A stretch of 64,000 nt of DNA from Phanerochaete sordida (lineage: Eukaryota; Basidiomycota; Agaricomycetes; Polyporales; Phanerochaetaceae), in NCBI GenBank assembly GCA_019973155.2, contig LC707859.1:1-64000 (forward strand), in the 5' to 3' direction. A model generated the notes under the pieces. That model searched no databases and was not told the DNA's origin. It saw only the letters and a list, made by a program, of their open reading frames with translations. Made by a program: the position numbers and the translations under genes. This document shows, piece after piece, positions 1 to 34,712 of the stretch (its first letter is position 1; every line of letters starts with the position of its first letter).

Positions 1-25688
<25,688 letters not shown>

Positions 25689-25858
25689 ATTGATACTAAT
25701 TTTTACGTCTCCATTCTTAAATCAGTTTTTAATTTAGATTAGGGAGGCTTAAAATTTTTAACCCCCTATTATTTCGAGCCCTTAATCTAATTTTTTAATA
25801 CCATTAACTTGATTAAAGTTATTTTTTTAAAAGAAGGGTCAGAGTACACAAAAATTTC

Positions 25859-25928
25859 GCGAGTATAGTTAAGTGGTATAACATCTGTCTTCCAAATAGA
25901 TATCATCAGTTCGAGTCTGATTATTCGT
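25859..25928 (+). tRNA. trnG(tcc): tRNA-Gly (TCC)
   Basis: Acceptor GCGAGTA pairs with TATTCGT. Anticodon loop CTTCCAA has a 5-bp stem (TCTGT/ATAGA), and the T-loop TTCGAGT is present. Confidence 0.85.
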
Positions 25929-26626
25929 ATTTATATATTTTACTTTAATTCTCTGTTGCTTGCTTGCTTCGCTCTTCGCTAGTTAAAAAAATTATAAATA
26001 GTTACTTGTAACTATTTATAATTTTTTTTTTAAGCAAGCGGATGCTTTGCTTTGCTGCGCAAGCAAGCGGTCGAAGGCCGCAGGCGTTATAAAAATTGTT
26101 TAGCAAGGGCTACGCCAGACTCTTTATGATGCTTTGCTTTGCTGATGCTTAGCTTCTGTTATCTTTTATCGGGTCACGATCACAGATCCTTATCAAATTT
26201 TTATATTTATATCGGTTAAAAAAAAATAATAGTTATCTTTGATAACAATTATTTTTTAAAGCCAAGCGCTAGTTAAAAAAATTATAAATAGTTACTTGTA
26301 ACTATTTATAATTTTTTTTTAAGGACGCTACGACTACGGCCGTTAAAAAAATTTATTAAATAGTTACAAAGTAACTATTTATAAATTTTTTTTAGCCCGC
26401 AAAAATTTTATTAGGCAAAGCCAGAGATCACAGATCAAAGGCAGAGCCAGAAGCTAAAGCATCGCTTCGCAGGAAAGGACAGTAAGATAAATTTTGATCG
26501 GACAAACACAGTTTACCTTTCACTTTTTAATTTAAATTTTTAACTATTTTTAAAGGCAGCTAAGTATAACCAGAGTTTATTAAAACACCCCGCAGGACAA
26601 TTAATTAGTTTAAGTAGGTAATATTT
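25929..26626 (+). repeat. repeat-filled spacer with inverted CR1 copy
   Basis: No gene is visible. It holds 32-nt hairpins (about 25991 and 26280), a GGGCTACGCCAGA unit near 26107, a TTGATAAC hairpin, and an inverted copy of composite repeat CR1 at 26213-26410. Confidence 0.75.
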
Positions 26627-26699
26627 TGAGTTGTAGTTTAATTTGGAAAAACGTCATTTTTTGGTAGTGAATAATATCAGTTCGACTCTGGTCAACTCA
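26627..26699 (+). tRNA. trnQ(ttg): tRNA-Gln (TTG)
   Basis: Acceptor TGAGTTG pairs perfectly with CAACTCA. The anticodon stem TCATT/AGTGA encloses loop TTTTGGT (anticodon TTG). T-loop TTCGACT. Confidence 0.85.
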
Positions 26700-28133
26700 G
26701 TAAGAAAGATTAAATTCAAAAGGTTTAGAAAATCAGCTCTTCTAAAAAAATTTATAAGTTTTTTAACTGCAGCTGTGCCTCTGTGCGCTAGCGCTTATAA
26801 AAATTTTATTAAATATCGGTTAAAAAAAAATAATAGTTATCTTTGATAACAATTATTTTTTAAAGCCTAGCGCTATTAAAAAAATTATAAATAGTTACTT
26901 GTAACTATTTATAATTTTTTTTTAAGGTCGCTACGACTACGGCCGTAGTTAAAAAAATTTATTAAATAGTTACAAAGTAACTATTTATAAATTTTTTTTA
27001 GCTCGCAAAATTTTTATTTAGCCTAATAAAATTTATATATATATATATAAATTTTATAAGCGCAAGCAGGCTTTAAAAAATTATAAATAGTTACTTGTAA
27101 CTATTTATAATTTTTTATTGCGAGGGCTACGCCGCTACGCAGAGCAAGTAACTAATATTATATTTATATGTAATATTTATTAAATCCTAAAAAAAAATGA
27201 ATACCCCTTTTCCCCTAAAAATGCAGTGCACTAGGGTTAAATTTAAATTTTATATTAAATAACTTTTTTATTAAGCAAGCGTTCAGTTAATTTATAATCA
27301 ACTTTTAAGTCAGGCAAGGCACAAGACTAAAGGCAGTGCAGGGTAACAATAAAATTTGTTTAATAAAGATATATTATTTAATATAATGTTTAAATTTTTT
27401 ATAGACTTCTGCAAAGACAAAATAAAAAATTTGATGCTTAAAAATTTGACTGATTTTATCTTAAATCATCAAATTTTTATAGCTAAAAAAAATTTTTTTT
27501 TACCAGCTCTTAATATATAAATATAAAAATTTGGTAACGGTAAATTTTTGTAGACTAAAGTAAGCGGTAAATTTTTTTAAGCCGCGGTTCAGTTTTTTCC
27601 AGGGTTAAGTCACAAAAATTTTTTAAGCCTTGATAAGTTATGTTAAGCAGAGGTGACAAGATGAGCGTCTAGCTTTTTAGTTCTCTTAAAAAAATTATAA
27701 TTTAGTTACAATTTTTTTAGTGCTTTGTGCTAAGCTACTTTGATTGAATAATTATTTATTTTCAGGTTAAATGTTTTTTTTTAAGGTTAGCAGGATAAAA
27801 GAATAAAAAAAGGGGTAAGGTTATAATTGTAAAATAGAATATTGCTTAAAACACTAGGTTTACTTATAATCAATAAGTCTGTAAAAAAATAAAAATTTGC
27901 TTAAAAAATTTTAATTTAATAAAAATTTTTTTTTAGGGCTCTATGGTCTTTAAAAAATAGTTAAAATATAATATAAAAATTTAACTATTTTTTATTAGTC
28001 TTTATAAAAAAAATTTTTTTTTTATTTTTAAGTTAAAAAAATTTATATTGGGTAAAAATAAAATTTGGCTCCGTGGGCTAAAAAAAATTTATAACAGAGT
28101 TATAAATTTTTTAAGGAAAAGAATATAAATATA
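26700..28133 (+). repeat. repeat-rich spacer with second inverted CR1 copy
   Basis: An inverted CR1 copy lies at about 26815-27010. Another 32-nt hairpin is near 27080, and AATTTATAACAGAGTTATAAATT near 28090. The 27180-28070 part is very AT-rich and I see no gene in it. Confidence 0.7.
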
Positions 28134-28206
28134 AGATACAGAACTCGATCAGGTTGAGTGTCTCCCTTTTAAGGAGAAGGTCTTGGTTCAATTCCAAGTG
28201 TTTCTA
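28134..28206 (+). tRNA. trnK(ttt): tRNA-Lys (TTT)
   Basis: Acceptor AGATACA pairs with TGTTTCT (one mismatch). Anticodon stem TCTCC/GGAGA with loop CTTTTAA. T-stem CTTGG/CCAAG with loop TTCAATT. Confidence 0.85.
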
Positions 28207-28531
28207 TTTTGAAATTTTTTAGCGTTTTGCTTAATCCAAAAATTAAACAAATTTTATGTTCTTATACCCCTATAAAAATTTAAATTTTAGCGGGCTAAAA
28301 AAAAAATTATCATTTTTTTTAAGGCAAGCAATTAAAAATTTTTATTACAATCAAATTTTTTAAGGCTAATAAAATTTTTATAAGCGCAAGCCGGAAAAAT
28401 TTTATTTCTACAGTAGTATTTTAAAATTAAAAAAAAAATTTATAATTTTTTTTTAATTGCTATGCCTACTTCAAAAAAAGAAAAAAGGATCAAATTTGAA
28501 GTTTCTTCCAGGGTTAATAAAGACTAAATAG
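28207..28531 (+). other. AT-rich spacer, nothing recognised
   Basis: Short spacer between trnK and trnY with poly-A/T palindromes only. Confidence 0.5.
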
Positions 28532-28615
28532 GGGCAGGTGATCCGATTGGTAATGGTGGTTCTCTGTAAAAGAATTGGTTTATAGCCGTAAAAGGTTCGA
28601 TTCCTTTACTGCTCA
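28532..28615 (+). tRNA. trnY(gta): tRNA-Tyr (GTA), class II
   Basis: Anticodon stem GTTCT/AGAAT with loop CTGTAAA. It has a long variable arm, as expected for mitochondrial tRNA-Tyr, and T-stem AAAGG/CCTTT. Acceptor GGGCAGG/ACTGCTC has one mismatch. Confidence 0.85.
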
Positions 28616-28746
28616 AAAATAAAAATAAAAAATAAAAATAAATAAAAAAAAATAATATTAACCTTGGATCAGACCCTGAATTTTATTCTGTAAATTTGCG
28701 ACTACTGAAATAATACACATTTTATAGGTGTAGAAGTTGATATTTA

Positions 28747-28829
28747 GGAGGGGTCGGAGGAGTCGGAGGAGTCGGAGGAGTCGGAGGAGTCGGAGGAGTC
28801 GGAGGAGTCGGAGGAGTCGGAGTCGGAGT
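28747..28829 (+). repeat. 9-nt tandem repeat GGAGGAGTC, about 8 units
   Basis: A purine-rich, GC-rich minisatellite in an AT-rich spacer. It ends with two truncated GGAGTC units. It creates artificial open frames on both strands. The rest of the 28616-29273 spacer shows no gene. Confidence 0.95.
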
Positions 28830-29273
28830 AAGAGTACTTTATGTACATTAAATATCAAACATAACTATAAAAGAGTATATCACTTTATTAAATACGATAT
28901 ATTCAAATCATTATTGTAGTACAAATTAGATTGAGTGAAATCGTATACTTATCTACGGTAGTTTAATTTTACTTAAGGTTAAATCCTAAGCATTTTGAGG
29001 AGATGGTCTGAGCACCTATTTAATAACTTCTTTTTTACAAATGAAAACAATTTTACACTTTTTTAGTAGATATAGATTGGATTTGACGGTATATTACTAT
29101 TAAAACCAATCCTAAGAGCAATTTTACGAGAATTCTTAAGTTTCTTAGCTCATTAAATGCTTCACCTTCAATATTTTAGGTAAAAATATGGTATTATTGT
29201 TAAAGATAGGGGGTTTTTTTAATTTTTAAAGTAAAAATATTTCATGTTTTAATAAAATTATTAAATTTCCGCA

Positions 29274-31265
29274 TTATTTATTAATTTTATTTACAATAAT
29301 ATCTGAATATTTGTATGGAAATGTTTTATATAAACAAGTACCGACGGTACCATCATTATTTATACATTTTTGATACAGTGAATGTCGTTTATTTGTAGTA
29401 GCTTTTAGAATATATGCCATATTAGCAACTGTAATTTCTGAAGTATACATATTTTTAAACCACTTTTCTTGAGTAAACTCAAAACTAGTATTAGGTTTTA
29501 ATAAATTTAATAAAATTGAAAAACTCAAATCTTTTAGAGCAACACTTGTTACACCTTTACCTTTCATAAATTCTTCACCTTTTTCATTGATGAAGCCATA
29601 AAATTTAGGTGCTAAAAATACTGCTTCTTTAATTATATGTTCTAATTTGAATTGACCAATTTTTGTACCAACAAAAACTTCATCAAGCTCCTTATTAATA
29701 ACGACACTGTCAGTATCAGAGTAATACAAATTAAAAGCAGGGTTATTTTTAATCGGTGACATATAGACCCTACCACCGGAGGTGACAGCACTTGCAATTG
29801 CAATATTTACATCAAGTCCATGATAGAGATCTTCACCCCCTTCAACAATTGATTGAATTACTGATTGTTTTACTAGAATACAGAAATCCTCTAATTGAAT
29901 GTAATCTTTAAGAGAGTCTCCATATAAATCCAAATTATTTTGCAGTTGTAAAGCTTGTTCTGGATCAGTACTATCAAAGATTTCGACAGTAGTATTTTCT
30001 GATCGCATACCAAATTTTCCATACAAACTATTCATAAGTAATTTAGCAATAAGGTTCATGGGGTCACTTTTAGGATAAGTTTCCCTGATAGCACCCATTT
30101 TAGCAACGAATTTATCAAAAATAATCGCTGTTTCAAATTTATAACCTTTAAGTATTTTAAACTCATAACCTAAATGTAATACCGCATCTAATTCAGAAGA
30201 ACAAACCCAACCTGTCCATTCACCAGTACCAGCTACAGTTCTTAAACCATTAGCTGTTTTAATTCGTCGTTGTAAGATAGGATGTTGAATATAATCCGGA
30301 CAAAAAATATGACAATAGAAGAAACCAAAAGCTTTGGGATCCACTGCTCTAATGTCACCTTCAAAAGCAATTGGTTTACCCACTGGCATTTTAAATGAAG
30401 CCATAACCTTAGGGTATAAGCTGTTAACGTCATAGTAGTAACATTGAGTTTTTTCATTGACTGAAAAATCATTGTGAATAACATTATGATGTTGATAGAC
30501 ATCCACTGCTCCTCCTGTGTAGGACTCTCGAATGTCTTTTTCAACATTCCCCAATAACTGATAAATGGTATCTTTAGGCATATAATGTACCTTAAATATT
30601 TTCATAGATAGAGAAGGTAAAGTTAATGAACCGTGTATGTTAACACTAAATTCTTTAAAAATCAATTCATTGAATTTAATTAGAACTTCGTATAAACAAG
30701 CACAATCCATATAGCAGTATTTTATAGATTCATCTCTAAAACTCCACTTAATACCTGTTTTATTAAACTCTCTTCTCAGATATTCATACTCAAATAATTC
30801 CATTTTAGACCAAAATTTATATTCTGGGAATTCACCAACATAATTTATATCAGATAATAAGAAAGGGAAATTAGTTTTCTGAGATGTAACTCCAAAAGAT
30901 TGACATAAATTACGTAAACCTAATGGCAATAGTAAATATGAATCCTTAAAAATTATAGTTCTATCTTCAACTTTTAATTTAATAGCCATTAGTTTACCAT
31001 TAAAGATTACAGGGGTTACATGTTTTGAATTAAAATTTATTAAATGTTTTAATAGTAATATCCCATCAAATCCACTCAAATTATGTGCATAAATGTTTCT
31101 GACTTTTTTATTTTCAACAATTTGTGTTATGAAATCTAAAAATAAAGCAGTTATAGATTCATTTGATATGTCATCTGCATAGGAATGATAATAATTTTTA
31201 CCATCAAAAGCACATATTAAATAAGGCAATTGTTGACCATTGATGTTTACAGTCTCTATGTCCAA
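29274..31265 (-). CDS. dpo: family B DNA polymerase, N-terminally truncated (plasmid type)
   Basis: Protein-primed type family B polymerase as encoded by fungal mitochondrial linear plasmids. Motifs: Exo I DIET at the very start, Exo II YAHNLSGFDG, polymerase A YDVNSLYPKVM, B LLMNSLYGKFGM and C YYSDTDSVVI. Against the 872-residue copy at 34713 it lacks about 150 N-terminal residues: an in-frame stop occurs about 20 codons upstream of DIET and no ATG precedes it. It is divergent from the other copy. Lying antisense 115 nt from atp9, it is probably an integrated plasmid remnant. The polymerase motifs are intact, but function is doubtful. Confidence 0.85.
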   Translation of the reverse strand: MDIETVNINGQQLPYLICAFDGKNYYHSYADDISNESITALFLDFITQIVENKKVRNIYAHNLSGFDGILLLKHLINFNSKHVTPVIFNGKLMAIKLKVEDRTIIFKDSYLLLPLGLRNLCQSFGVTSQKTNFPFLLSDINYVGEFPEYKFWSKMELFEYEYLRREFNKTGIKWSFRDESIKYCYMDCACLYEVLIKFNELIFKEFSVNIHGSLTLPSLSMKIFKVHYMPKDTIYQLLGNVEKDIRESYTGGAVDVYQHHNVIHNDFSVNEKTQCYYYDVNSLYPKVMASFKMPVGKPIAFEGDIRAVDPKAFGFFYCHIFCPDYIQHPILQRRIKTANGLRTVAGTGEWTGWVCSSELDAVLHLGYEFKILKGYKFETAIIFDKFVAKMGAIRETYPKSDPMNLIAKLLMNSLYGKFGMRSENTTVEIFDSTDPEQALQLQNNLDLYGDSLKDYIQLEDFCILVKQSVIQSIVEGGEDLYHGLDVNIAIASAVTSGGRVYMSPIKNNPAFNLYYSDTDSVVINKELDEVFVGTKIGQFKLEHIIKEAVFLAPKFYGFINEKGEEFMKGKGVTSVALKDLSFSILLNLLKPNTSFEFTQEKWFKNMYTSEITVANMAYILKATTNKRHSLYQKCINNDGTVGTCLYKTFPYKYSDIIVNKINK

Positions 31266-31380
31266 AGTTAAAAATTTATTATTATTTAGACTATTTTCTT
31301 TTTGCAGTTTTCTAAAAGAGTAGTTAGTTTAAATTATTTCCTATGTTAGACACTATCACAAATCTTTATGTAAACAAACT

Positions 31381-31602
31381 ATGTTAGCAGCTGCTAAATA
31401 TATAGGTGCAGGATTAGCTTGTTCAGGATTAATCGGAGCTGGTGCAGGGATCGGAATTATCTTCTCATCATTAATAGCTTCAACAGCAAGAAACCCTCAA
31501 ATTAAATCACAATTATTCAGTTACGCAATTCTAGGTTTTGCTTTAGCCGAAGCAACCGGTCTTTTCTCATTGATGATCGCATTCTTATTATTATACTCAT
31601 AA
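31381..31602 (+). CDS. atp9: ATP synthase subunit 9 (c-ring)
   Basis: A 73-residue proteolipid with two transmembrane helices joined by the polar loop [10 protein letters not shown]. The proton-binding glutamate lies in LAEATGLF of helix 2. It forms the rotor ring of mitochondrial F0. Full-length, in one exon, with TAA at 31600-31602. The final 11 residues occur again as a separate DNA copy at 32838-32873 beyond a GIY-YIG gene, so the present 3' end may have been imported. At that site the copy has ALMIAF and the resident gene SLMIAF. Confidence 0.97.
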   Translation: MLAAAKYIGAGLACSGLIGAGAGIGIIFSSLIASTARNPQIKSQLFSYAILGFALAEATGLFSLMIAFLLLYS

Positions 31603-31761
31603 TTGGTTATGTAAATATCCTTAATTTTAAACAAAATTATTAATTCCCCCTTTGATAAGGCAAATCTAAAATTAAAATATCAAAACTTTTCAACTTCATT
31701 TTGTTCGTTAAATGACAAATCGGCAGCTCTACCTCTGACATTACCTAGTTTTGCTACTTAA

Positions 31762-32477
31762 GCTGTAAAAACTTACCTAAATCCTATCTCACAACGTAAT
31801 GACATTCTTAAAGACACTCAGAATAAATCTGGTGTTTATTGTTGGATTAACCTATTGAATGGTAAATATTATATTGGTAGCGGTTTAAACCTAACTAATA
31901 GATTAAACGATTATTTTCAAGATTGGTATTATAAAGATAGAATTAATTTACCTATTGTTAGAGCTATCCTTAAATATGGAATGGATAATTTCGCATTACT
32001 TATTTTAGATTTGACCGATCAAGAAAATACTTTAGTTAAGGAACAATTTTGGTTAGATAAGATTAAACCAGATTATAATATTTTAACTCGTGCAGCTAAT
32101 TCTTCTGGTTTCAAACATTCAGCTGAAAGTATCGAATTAATGAGACAGAAGGCTTTAGGTCGAAACCACTCAGAAGAGGTTAGAAAGGCGATGAGCGATA
32201 ATCGGAAGGGTGAAAAGGATCATTTTTTGGTAAATCTCATACTGAAGAGACTAAAGCAAAGTTAAGGGAAATAGCTTTAAATAGAACTAAACTACCTCGA
32301 CCTGGTAATGAAGTTGAAGTATTAGATCTAAAAACAAATCAAACAACAATATACAACTCACTACGTGATGCAGTTAAAGGTTTAGATACTCACCTTTCTA
32401 CATTATTAAGAAGAGAAAAAAAAGGTAATGCAAAACCGTTTAGAGGTAGATACGTTATTACAATTAAACGATCTTAA
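31762..32477 (+). pseudogene. GIY-YIG endonuclease downstream of atp9, frameshifted
   Basis: Reads KSGVYCWINLLNGKYYIGSGLNL near nt 31825, then AILKYGMDNFALLILD, EQFWLDKIKPDYNIL and the NUMOD3-type repeats SGFKHSAESIELMRQKALGRNHSEEVRKAMS. Near 32225, a T-run one base short of HFFGKSHTEETK throws the frame to a stop at 32265. The remaining C-terminus (RPGNEVEVLDLKTNQT, RGRYVITIKRS) is readable in the other frame to TAA near 32477. An in-frame TAA precedes the start and no ATG is obvious. It lies outside any intron. Confidence 0.8.
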
Positions 32478-32837
32478 TGTTATTATATTTAGTGTAGCCT
32501 TATTTACATTCCCGGCGAAGCCGCTATTGTAGATTAGCTATTCTTTAAGAACTCAGGGTCTCGCACCCTCCTAGTATAGCCTTGCTTTAGCCTCAGCACC
32601 AGGCAGTAAGGTTGGTTAAAAAAGTTTTGTTTTTTATAGTCATTTATTACATGAATTTCTAATTTATTGTTAAAATATAATCGATTATCAAAAGACTCTT
32701 TTAATTTTGGAACCTTTTTTATAAATTGTTTTTGTAAATTTAGTTTACTTTCTATAAAAGGGATAACTATCTAATAACTTGTAGCTATGTTGTACGGATT
32801 GAAAACTAAACAAAATATAACTTATAATATAAGGTGA
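32478..32837 (+). other. spacer between GIY-YIG remnant and atp9 tail copy
   Basis: No gene and no group I core pairing found. A GC-rich segment at 32500-32600 resembles the dispersed GC elements. Confidence 0.5.
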
Positions 32838-32873
32838 GCATTAATGATCGCTTTCTTATTATTATACTCATAA
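32838..32873 (+). pseudogene. displaced duplicate of the atp9 3' end
   Basis: Codons for [11 protein letters not shown] plus TAA match the last 12 codons of atp9 with few changes. The copy is preceded by unrelated sequence and no start. It is best read as the original atp9 tail pushed downstream by insertion of the GIY-YIG unit. Confidence 0.85.
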
Positions 32874-33256
32874 TTTGGTAATTTTACCCCCTAAATTTTT
32901 AAAAGAATGTTTAACTTAAAAATGGAAAATATTAACTTTTTAATACTACTTTTTATTGTAATTAAAGCGAATCTTTCCTATCTTGCTGCTAAATACAAAT
33001 TTTTTATTTATGATGCTTTGCTTCTATGATGCTGTAGCTTGCTTGCTGCCTTCGGTGCCTTCGGACCCAGGCAAGTCAAGCGATAAATTTTTATCAGCGC
33101 AACTAATACAAATTTGGCCGTGTCTGCGCACCGCTTAAGCGAGGCAAAGATAAATCAGTCCTTAAAAAAAAATTATAAATAGTTACAAGTAACTATTTAT
33201 AATTTTTTAAAGGAAAGGACAGCCAGACAAATTTGTGTTTTTATTTTAATATTTAA

Positions 33257-33337
33257 GGGATGATCTACATCGGCATGTAAGTGTATCTGCTAAATACTGG
33301 ATTAATTCCATTGAAGGTTCGAATCCTTCTCATCCCG
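33257..33337 (+). tRNA. trnS(gct): tRNA-Ser (GCT), class II
   Basis: Acceptor GGGATGA pairs with TCATCCC. The anticodon region CTGCTAA gives GCT. A long variable arm lies before T-stem GAAGG/CCTTC, as expected for Ser. Confidence 0.85.
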
Positions 33338-33479
33338 TTTTAAAAAAATAATAGCTACTTTGGATCAAACTCAGAACAGACAAATTTAAAAAGTGTATTT
33401 TTGAAAAGTCTCAAATATTTAAATTTAACATTTTAGAATTAAAAGAGTGATGTTAAAAAGCTAAAACATCATAATTGTG

Positions 33480-34450
33480 ATATTTTATAGTAGCAAACCT
33501 GAAAACTTATCGGATTATACTTTATAAGACAAAATATAGGTGGGAAGAGTTACCAGTATTACAATTTAGCTTACATATTGGTTTATAAATTTCACTTCAT
33601 TAATTTTGAAAAAAAAATTAACAATCTATCTTAAGGTAGATTCAAAAGGGGGGTTTGTTTATATTCTGTAATTAAAAACTAAATTAATAAAATTATTTAT
33701 CTGATTTGGTATCATCATTTAAAATAATTTCATCATAGTTAAGAGGTGATGTTGAAGAAAAAATTTCTAGACCGGTATTGGGGTCTATAATATAATTTAA
33801 TTTACGTTTATTATTCGTAACACATAAGTTATAAGAAACTTCTTCTAGACTTATGTGTCCTGTTAGTATTTTAGCTCTAAACTTTTCCTGGTTTAGATCA
33901 ATACTTGAATTTTTAACTAATAATTTGTAAAAATCATAAATTCCAAATTTGACGTTAGAGATGTTAAAACCTTTAATTTTAGCAATAAATTCAGAATTTG
34001 TTAATTCCATTGCATAGGTTTTAGGGGCTAATCCTACAAATTTACTTATAATATGTTCAAGTTTCCACATACCTAGTTCGTTTCCTAGTCGTCTATGGGT
34101 AATTCTTTGTTTATTATAATTGAATCCGTATCGGAATAGTATAATTTAAAATCATCACGATTTTTATAGGAAGACATATGCAGTCTTCCCCCTGCAGTTA
34201 TTGTAGCTGCAACACCAATATTAACGTCTAATCCATAAAAAACATCATTCTGTTCATCATGGATCCCGCTAGGAATATTTTTTCTGACTAAAATGCAATG
34301 ACCATTATCGATTCTTATTAAATCTGTCACAATACCAGTATCAAGTCCTAAATCGATACTATCCGCAGTTTCCTGTGTTAAAGTATCTGAATTAGTTTCT
34401 ATAACTTCTACCAGAGTATATTCAAAGAAAAAAAGTTCGAGAGTTTGATT
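33480..34450 (-). pseudogene. partial tandem copy of dpo C-terminus
   Basis: From 34450 down to about 33693 this encodes the C-terminal third of the neighbouring polymerase: EYTLVEVIETNSDTL, GHCILVRKNIPSGIH, YYSDTDSIII and the tail ending NDDTKSDK. A one-base loss near 34080 breaks the frame after INKELPIDD. The 3' flank (33480-33610) is also repeated downstream of the complete gene at 34490-34610. So about 1 kb containing gene end plus flank was duplicated in tandem and then diverged. Confidence 0.85.
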
Positions 34451-34712
34451 TTCATCTCATTTAAAAAGAAGAAATCGCTGAAAGCGCCCAAACCAGTAGC
34501 AAACCTGAAAAACTTATAGGATTATAGTTTATAAGACAAAATATAGGTGGGAAGAGCTATCAGTATTACAATTTTAGCCCACATTTGGGGTTTATATATT
34601 TCACTTCATTAAAATTAAAGAAAATTAACAATCTGTCTTAAGATAGATTCAAAAGGGGGCTTATTTTATGTAAACATAATTTCATAATTTTAAATGTAAA
34701 GTGGATGAAAAA

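Noticed and set aside
26643..26846. Short + strand frame
   Set aside because: It overlaps trnQ and an inverted CR1 hairpin; an artefact of repeats.
28658..28919. Arg/Ser- and Leu-rich open frames on both strands
   Set aside because: They are produced by the GGAGGAGTC tandem repeat; low-complexity translation, no domain.
30242..30547. 101-codon minus frame
   Set aside because: A shadow of the dpo gene in another frame.
31603..32837. Group I intron in atp9 between codon ~62 and 32838
   Set aside because: No P7 strands could be paired and atp9 is complete without the downstream segment; a tail duplication fits better.
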